Assembly: GCA_950097015.1 (NCBI GenBank)
Contig: CATNEN010000039.1
Span: 3,422,001 to 3,486,000 of the forward strand
Direction: 5' to 3'
Source of the DNA: Macrostomum hystrix
Taxonomy: Eukaryota > Platyhelminthes > Macrostomidae
Length of the DNA: 64,000 nt
Shown here: piece by piece, positions 58,101-64,000 of the stretch
Layout: every line of letters begins with the position of its first letter
How positions within the stretch are numbered: position 1 is the stretch's first letter
Position numbers and translations under genes: made by a program
The notes under the pieces: generated by a model
Told to the model about the DNA's origin: nothing
Seen by the model: the letters and a program-made list of their open reading frames with translations, nothing else
Databases searched by the model: none

Positions 58101-61100
58101 GCACAAAGCGGATACAGGACGGTATGCAACCACAACTTCTTAGGTTAATGAGCAGCTTTTTTGGTAAATATCGATTGAAGGCTGCTTACAATAATCATCC
58201 ATATATAAGGTGGAAAACACTAATCATGCATTTATTGACCATTAAACTTCTTGCTACCTAAAGCTAGCTCGTATTAAGAAGATACACGTGACTATTTTGT
58301 TTCGCTTCTCATTGTGACTCGCATCTGCAAATTCTCTATGCGAAGTTAGAGTTCGATGCACCAATTAATTATTTGCTCCTAAAATAATTGATTTGAACAG
58401 ACCGCATAGGCCAGACAGATGTTGCGATCCGCTGAGCAGCAGCAGCTGACGGTAATTAGACGAGACAGTAAAGGCTGGTGACACTGCTACACTGGGACAA
58501 AAATTACAGCCGCTTGCTAAGCAGAGCAACAATCAATTGTCAGGCTAGACGAAATTACAGACTAAAATAATATAATAGTTAGAACTCTATGACACCAAAA
58601 CTGTAATTACTCGACTTCTGTGACCTGCCGACACAGTTCTAAGTCACTTCAGCCTTCAGCAACCCGCCACTGCCTTAGACTGCAGTCCTTCAGCAAACAA
58701 CCCTCAGCCTACAGTCCTTCAGCAACCAACCATTACCTCAGCCTACAGTCCTTCAGGAACCCGCCACTACCTCAGCCTGCCGTCCTTCAGGAACCCGCCA
58801 TCACCTCATCCTGCAGTCCATCAGCAACCCACCACTGCCTCAGCCTACAGTCATTCAGCAACCCGCGCCGGCCTCAGCCTACAGTCCCTCAGCAACCCAT
58901 CAACCCATGTTCATCACCTTATCTACAGTCCCTCAGCAACTCATCAACCCATGTTCATCACCTTATCTACAGTCCCTCAGCAACCCATCAACCCATGTTC
59001 ATCACCTTATCTACAGTCCCACAGCAACCCATCAACCCATGTTTATCACCTTATCTACAGTCCCACAGCAACCCATCAACCCATGTTCATCACCTTATCT
59101 ACAGTCCCACAGCAACCCATCAACCCATGTTTATCACCTTATCTACAGTCCCTCAGCAACCCATCAACCCATGCTCATCACCTTATCTACAGTCCCTCAG
59201 CAACCAATCAACCCATGTTTATCACCTTACCTACAGTCCCTCAGCAACTCATCAACCCATGTTTATCACCTTATCTATAGTCCCTCAGCAACCCATCAAC
59301 CCATGTTCATCACCTTATCTACAGTCCCTCAGCAACTCATCAACCCATGTTTATCACCTTATCTACAGTCCCTCAGCAACTCATCAACCCATGTTCATCA
59401 CCTTATCTACAGTCCCTCAGCAACCCATCAACCCATGTTCATCACCTTATCTACAGTCCCTCAGTAACCCATCAACCCATGTTCATCACCTTATCTATAG
59501 TCCCTCAGCAACCCATCAACCCATGTTCATCACCTTATCTACAGTCCCTCAGTAACCCATCAACCCATGTTCATCACCTTATCTATAGTCCCTCAGCAAC
59601 CCATCAACCCATGTTCATCACCTTATCTACAGTCCCTCAGTAACCCATCAACCCATGTTCATCACCTTATCTATAGTCCCTCAGCAACCCATCAACCCAT
59701 GTTCATCACGTTATCTACAGTCCCTCAGCAACCCATCAACCCATGTTCATCACCTACAGGCAATCAGCAGCGCAGTTATCAATACCTGGATGATCCAGCA
59801 GAGGCCTCATTATAATAGTAGTAGGTCTGCATCCAAGCGGGCCGGCGCTCCAGCAGTTTCATGAGCGGCATGGTGCTGCCGCCAAGCACTAAAATTGTGA
59901 ACAGCACAATGACCAGGGTTGTGGTGACGAGGATCTGTCTGGTCTCGCCGCGCACATCCAGATGAATGGCAAGTGCGAATGCGATAGCGCCGCGCAGGCC
60001 GGAGAACCACATAATGAACTGATTTTTCAGCGTGATCTTGTGCGCGCGGAAATAGTTCAGGCAGAAGCTCAGAGGAAAGATGTTGCAGGCCCGGCCAACT
60101 AGGCACAGAGCAATGCACCAGATCACTAAAGACGGCTGCAACAGGTGACTAAAGCTGAAGATCGCCAGGCCAAGGTAGGCAAACACCAGAGTCTCGGCTA
60201 GGAATGCCAGGGTGCGAAATGTGTGCTGGACAGTGATCTGCGTCACTGGCGACAGGTTTCTGTGCGTGTAATGCGACATCACAATGCCAGCGAACAGGAT
60301 GGCCATGATGCCGGACATGTGGAGACCCTCGGCCAAGCAGTATGGAGCATAGCTGAATATCAGCATGATGCCAACCTCAAGCGAGGGTGTCTTGCGCAGA
60401 TCCACCCACTTTAATAGCAGGGCGGAGGCCAAGGCGAACACTGTGCCAATGCCGGCTGAGCAGAGGAAAGTCTTAAAGAAGTTCAGCATGGCCAAGCCCA
60501 GCGCGTGCAGTCCACTGTCGTCAGTTTTTACCTGCAATGGGGGTAGAACATAGTTTATGACGTACTAATATCTGGCCCCAATAGGGTCACATGTGGTTTC
60601 ACAGGCTGCGTACGGCTGTTTAATCCATGGACTGGGAAGACGCCACACTCACCCTCAATTACCCTAGCTAATGCTGGTACCCATTTAACAGCTGGGTGAA
60701 CTGAAGCAATGCAGAGTCAGGTGCCTTGCAAAAAACACACATTTTTCCCAGTGGAGTCCGGAATCGAATCCCCGACCTTCAAGTCGCGAGTCCGACGCTC
60801 TAACCACAAGTCTACAACATCTTCTTAGAGACGGTCATTAACTCTGGTTAATAAATAAGCAATCATTATGTGCGATCAGCTACTCTGTTTCGGTATTTTG
60901 ATTGACAATGAAAGGGCCGTTTTTTAATAATTCTAGTTCTTGATTATAAATTGTTTATGTCTATTAGTGCTAATTTTACTTGTCGGATTGACAAAAGTTT
61001 GGTGTCGCTTGAAAGCGACAAGCCTGTTGACTAAAATGACCATGACTGCGAGTCACTATGGTCCCTGAGCTCGATTCCGCGGCGAGGCCACATTCATTTG

Positions 61101-62108
61101 GGGCGCAGCCGCGGAAAGAAGGCTTGGGTGCTTGTCGTGCAATTTACGACCTTAAGGGCCAACCTCCCACGCACAGTGAACGTGTACACTGCCTGACGAT
61201 GAGAAAGCCAGGGCAGATGTACACACCTGCCGCGACGAACATCTGCACACACTCACACATAACCTGTGTGTGTGTGCCTGCGTACAGTATCTGAGTGCGT
61301 GTGTGCTCAGGAGTCAGCGAAATTGGCAGAATCGCCTGCTCGTTGGTTCCGGACTTCACTAAATGATGTGCCATTGCACGCAGCTCTCCAAATAACATTA
61401 TTATTATAATTAAATATTCACAGACAAGTATAATTGTACCTGAATAACAGTGGTCATGAGCACAATGGACACGGCGTCATTTAGAATGCTTTCGCCGAAC
61501 ACCAACATGTACAAGATCGGGTCCACTTTCATGGCCTGAAAGATGGCCAGGGTGGCAACGGGATCAACGGCCGAGATGAGCGACCCGAATGCGAAGCTCT
61601 CCACCATAGTCAGCTGATAGGTGATGCCGGCGATGCCGACCAGGTAGACGCCGGCGCCAATCACGGCGGCGGAGATGACGGTGCCGAGAATGGCAAATAG
61701 CAGGATGCTGCCGATGTTGTGGAAAAAGTTTCCTTTGTGCAAGTTGTAGCCGGACTCGAAAATGATTGGCGGCAGGATGACTAGGAAGAAGATCATTGGT
61801 GGAAAGGCTTCCTCTTTGCGCCAATTGCCAATGAGCTGCAGGAGAAGGCCAATCAGGGCGCCAACAAAGACTACGGCGATAGACTCAGGCAGGTAGGTGA
61901 GCTTGAGTTTGATAAGCAGGTGAATAACCAGGATGCACATGCCAAGGACGGCCAGTACAAAGAACAGAGTCATGGACACTGTGTGCTCTAGCTCCGAGGC
62001 GGCATGCACCGAGGCGGTGGTTGGAATGGGACCAGTCGGACTGGCACTGCTGGCGTTGTTGCCTAGCAACAACCGGCTGGCGTTGACAACGGGGGTCGAC
62101 ATGATCAT
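55181..62108 (-). CDS. SLC9A8: Na+/H+ exchanger, NHE8 type
   Basis: Multi-pass Na+(K+)/H+ antiporter; NHE8 works in Golgi, endosomal and apical membranes. Three exons: 62108-61440, 60531-59786, 55706-55181 (TGA at 55183), phase-consistent, about 646 residues. Landmarks: LPESIAVVFVGALIGLLLQL, PPIIFESGYNLHKGNFFHNI, the FAFGSLISAVDPVATLAIF transport helix, VFGESILNDAVSIVL, SHYTHRNLSP and MWFSGLRGAIAFALA. The last exon matches the NHE8-type tail (VTLSKTQEMG, then RYLMPFFTR and LTDKWYQEVR) and places it in this subfamily. Beyond that, the tail has an acidic stretch (EEEDLDDDDEVEEGG) and an Ala-rich end not expected in vertebrate NHE8. The N-terminus has several N-x-S/T sites but no obvious cleaved signal. 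The start is the first ATG; a second Met lies two codons on. Intron 2 holds several large arrays and a SINE; intron 1 has two SINEs. Confidence 0.94.
55905..56066. repeat. Minisatellite, ~19-bp unit, left of SINE
   Basis: GGGATTCTATGAGTTCTAA units; the final copy before the SINE carries the longer GAGATGGCAATG form. Confidence 0.92.
56067..56425 (+). mobile_element. tRNA-derived SINE, family 1, fullest copy
   Basis: The head has Pol III promoter boxes: TGGCAGAGCGG (box A) and GTTCGATTCC (box B). The body reads GGCGAGGCCACATTTATTTG, GGGGCGCAGCCGC, TTGTCGTGCAATTTACG, GAGGGCCAACCTCCCACGC, TGCCTGACGATGAGAAAG and GTGTGCTCAGGAGTCAGCG, with an (ATT)n tail. Other copies or fragments lie at about 2133-2392, 12925-13180, 26590-26820, 29870-29995, 49985-50410 and 61035-61405. 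Inserted in the middle of a minisatellite array. Confidence 0.85.
56426..57820. repeat. Minisatellite, 30-bp unit, right of SINE
   Basis: GATTCTATGAGATGGCAATG plus AGTTCTATGG. The same root as the left array with an 11-bp insertion per unit, and larger repeated blocks of ~178-205 bp. Confidence 0.93.
57821..58639. other. NHE8 intron 2, unique sequence
   Basis: AT-rich unique sequence between two arrays. No feature seen. Confidence 0.5.
58640..59757. repeat. Minisatellite, 44-bp unit, ~20 copies
   Basis: AACCCATCAACCCATGTTCA and CACCTTATCTACAGTCCCTC; more diverged at the left. Ends about 30 bp before the NHE8 exon 2 donor at 59786. Confidence 0.95.
60590..60830 (-). mobile_element. tRNA-derived SINE, family 2
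   Basis: Reverse-complement of a tRNA-like head: GGAATCGAATCCCCGACCTT (box B region) and GCGAGTCCGACGCTCTAACC (box A region). Body: CAGCTGGGTGAACTGAAGCA, AGCTAATGCTGGTACCCATT, CCATGGACTGGGAAGACGCC, GGCTGCGTACGGCTG. Related copies at about 4085-4235, 35735-35940 and 35945-36085. Confidence 0.75.
61035..61405 (+). mobile_element. SINE family 1 copy
   Basis: Box-B-like GCTCGATTCC followed by GGCGAGGCCACATTCATTTG, TTGTCGTGCAATTTACG and GTGTGCTCAGGAGTCAGCG, ending in ATTATTATT. Box A is degenerate. Lies in NHE8 intron 1, antisense to the gene. Confidence 0.8.
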
Positions 62109-63684
62109 GCGTTGTTAGAAAGTAGCGGGAAATCCAACGCGACCGGCTCTTAGCGGCAATGCGGGGGATTTACTGACTGGTGATGACCAACTGAGGCGCC
62201 TGCGATGCATTTGCTGCAGGTGCCACGACAATCTTAACTGCTGCAATCAGGTAAAATAATTTAGATGAACGAGAGCTTGTACTGTCTTTGTAAAGAAGCA
62301 CATAGCTACACCGTTATTCTCAATCCACTCAGTCAGGTCTCAGATCACAAGTTTCTTATCACCATGCACTTTAGAATTTTCACAGCAGATGCATTTTAGG
62401 CAGCTTGGCAGTGTCCTAAAATGCCAATTCCACTCAACATTCACGCAATCTAAAAGTGTTTCAACTATAGCCAAGCCATTCTGTTTGCCTACCTGTGCTC
62501 TGCTATCCAAGATAAAGGCACCATTTCATTATCTATGCTTTTTCGAGATGCATTTCGTTTTTTAAATCTGCTGGCTAAAGATACTTATTAGTATATTATA
62601 TCTATATTTGGAAACATTTACGTAATTGACGTACTAATCTGAGAGGAAAGTATTGCATTTTCTGAATTCAGAAATGAAAATGCGAATAGTACGATTCTTT
62701 TCATGCTGGAAACAATGAAATAAAAACCGAATGAGTGACGGTTAACCTCTTTTATTATGCATAGCTAAACTTGAACAATCCATATCTTCAAAAAGCCTGT
62801 TCGAAATTGCCTATTGAAATACTATTTTAGTGTACTTGAAATTTGGACTAGAAACTCGAAACCTTATTCGTGTTGCTCGGATATTAAAGCGCACTGGCCC
62901 GCTTGTCTATTCCGTGTCTTTCATTATATTGACGTTAATTTTAAATCCACAACGACAAAAGGGTTCTACGCTAAGATAATTTTTTCTGAATGCGATTCAA
63001 TTGAACAGCAATTTGGGATGAAATGCATCTATAATGGCAGAAAAAATCTGGATGAGGGGGTTGAAGTAGCGTTATTTTCTGTAAATTTCTTGGATTATAT
63101 TTTTTCGGTGCACTTAACCCAGCTTGCCATTGTATGTTACAAAAATGCCTTAATACACTTAAAGAGAAGCACGTGATGGCAGAATAATAGGCCTAACAAA
63201 AGCTCTCGATATTCGCCAACAAATACTTCAGGTTGGCATTGACGTTAACTATATAATAGTTAGTTATCCGCATGAGAAGTGATCACTGTGCCTCTCTAAA
63301 CCACACAAATCATAGCGCTGACCTTGAGGCAACCAACGCCCCTTGATGTCATCAATATCGTTTCATCAGAAAAACTGATTGAAGGTGTATCCTATGAGTC
63401 AAAGAGGCCGGTAAATGCGCGGTGCAACAGGCTACATCAATAGAAACGAGCTGGGGCCTTATAAATGCAACAAAGGAACCCTAAAAACTTGCTTTTCTCA
63501 ACATACTTTTCTAAACATTACGACCGATCAACTGATTGAATTGAAAGAGACATTAAATCAAAAGCCGGTTGTAGGACCAAATTAAGAATTTGGGACAGAT
63601 TAATGCCGATCAGTAATCTGAAAGGATGAAAACCCTTTGAGAATGACACAATCGAGATAGATATAATGGCAGAATTAAGTAGAC
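62109..63684. other. NHE8 5' flank
   Basis: AT-rich. A 120-codon open frame at 62814-63176 (+) has no recognisable motif or repeat and is not supported as a gene; presumably promoter and intergenic sequence. Confidence 0.45.
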
Positions 63685-64000
63685 CTATTTTATTGCAGAA
63701 TTTAGACTTCGATAATGGCAAAGCATAGGAAATGGAAGAATGTAGACATAGAGAATGGCAGAATGTAGACATAGAGAATGGCAGAATGTAGACATAGAGA
63801 ATGGCAGAATGTAGACATAGAGAATGGCAGAATTTAGACTTCGATAATGGCAAAGCATAGGCAATGGCAGAGTGTAGACATAGAGAATTGCAGAATGTAG
63901 ACATAGAGAATGGCAGAATTTAGACTTCGATAATGGCAAAGCATAGGAAATGGAAGAATGTAGACATAGAGAATGGCAGAATGTAGACATAGAGAATGGC
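63685..64000. repeat. Minisatellite, ~23-bp unit
   Basis: ATGGCAGAATGTAGACATAG core with TTCGATAATGGCAAAGC variants; runs off the right edge. Confidence 0.93.

Noticed and set aside
58620..59864. 311-codon frame with THVHHLIYSPSA repeats
   Set aside because: 44-bp array; it runs up to the NHE8 exon 2 donor on the other strand and is intronic.
62814..63176. 120-codon open frame
   Set aside because: AT-rich, no known motif, no splice or homology support; could be chance.

Overview
The window is animal nuclear DNA. It carries spliced genes with GT-AG introns, intronless genes, tRNA-derived SINEs, Ty3-type LTR retrotransposons and about 30 minisatellite arrays. The gene set (HGSNAT, NAA25, DDX18, NHE8/SLC9A8, SAXO-like and CAP-domain proteins, a peptide-type GPCR) is metazoan. 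GC-rich exons set in AT-rich, array-packed non-coding DNA would fit a spiralian such as a free-living flatworm, but that is inference and the species cannot be read from the sequence.

Layout. 1-6.2 kb: the 3' part of an HGSNAT gene (+), with a minisatellite in most introns. 7.1-12.2 kb: two intronless SAXO-like paralogues (+) flanking a decayed Ty3 element (-) that is itself interrupted by a LINE tail. 12.9-14.7 kb: a SINE and a large array. 15.5-17.8 kb: a four-exon CAP (GAPR-1-like) gene (+). 19.3-19.9 kb: a TA-flanked inverted-repeat element. 20.5-21.6 kb: an intronless GPCR (+). 23.3-32.6 kb: seven exons of NAA25 (-). 37.4-52.2 kb: five exons of DDX18/Has1 helicase (-), whose introns hold two Ty3 elements in antisense orientation. 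One (39.5-44.1 kb) is nearly intact with identical LTRs; the other (45.0-47.6 kb) has an internal deletion. 55.2-62.1 kb: three exons of an NHE8-type Na+/H+ exchanger (-).

Exon boundaries were set by eye from splice sites, phase continuity and family resemblance. Phases agree across all adjacent exons of NAA25, DDX18, NHE8 and the CAP gene, and across the HGSNAT exons. The coding genes look like unrelated housekeeping and signalling loci, not a functional cluster. The distinctive feature is architecture: nearly every long intron holds its own minisatellite, unrelated in sequence to the others. Several arrays have been invaded by mobile elements, and one seems to have grown out of a SINE. Most long open frames in the window are by-products of arrays whose unit length is a multiple of three or that lack stops, and I do not call them genes.
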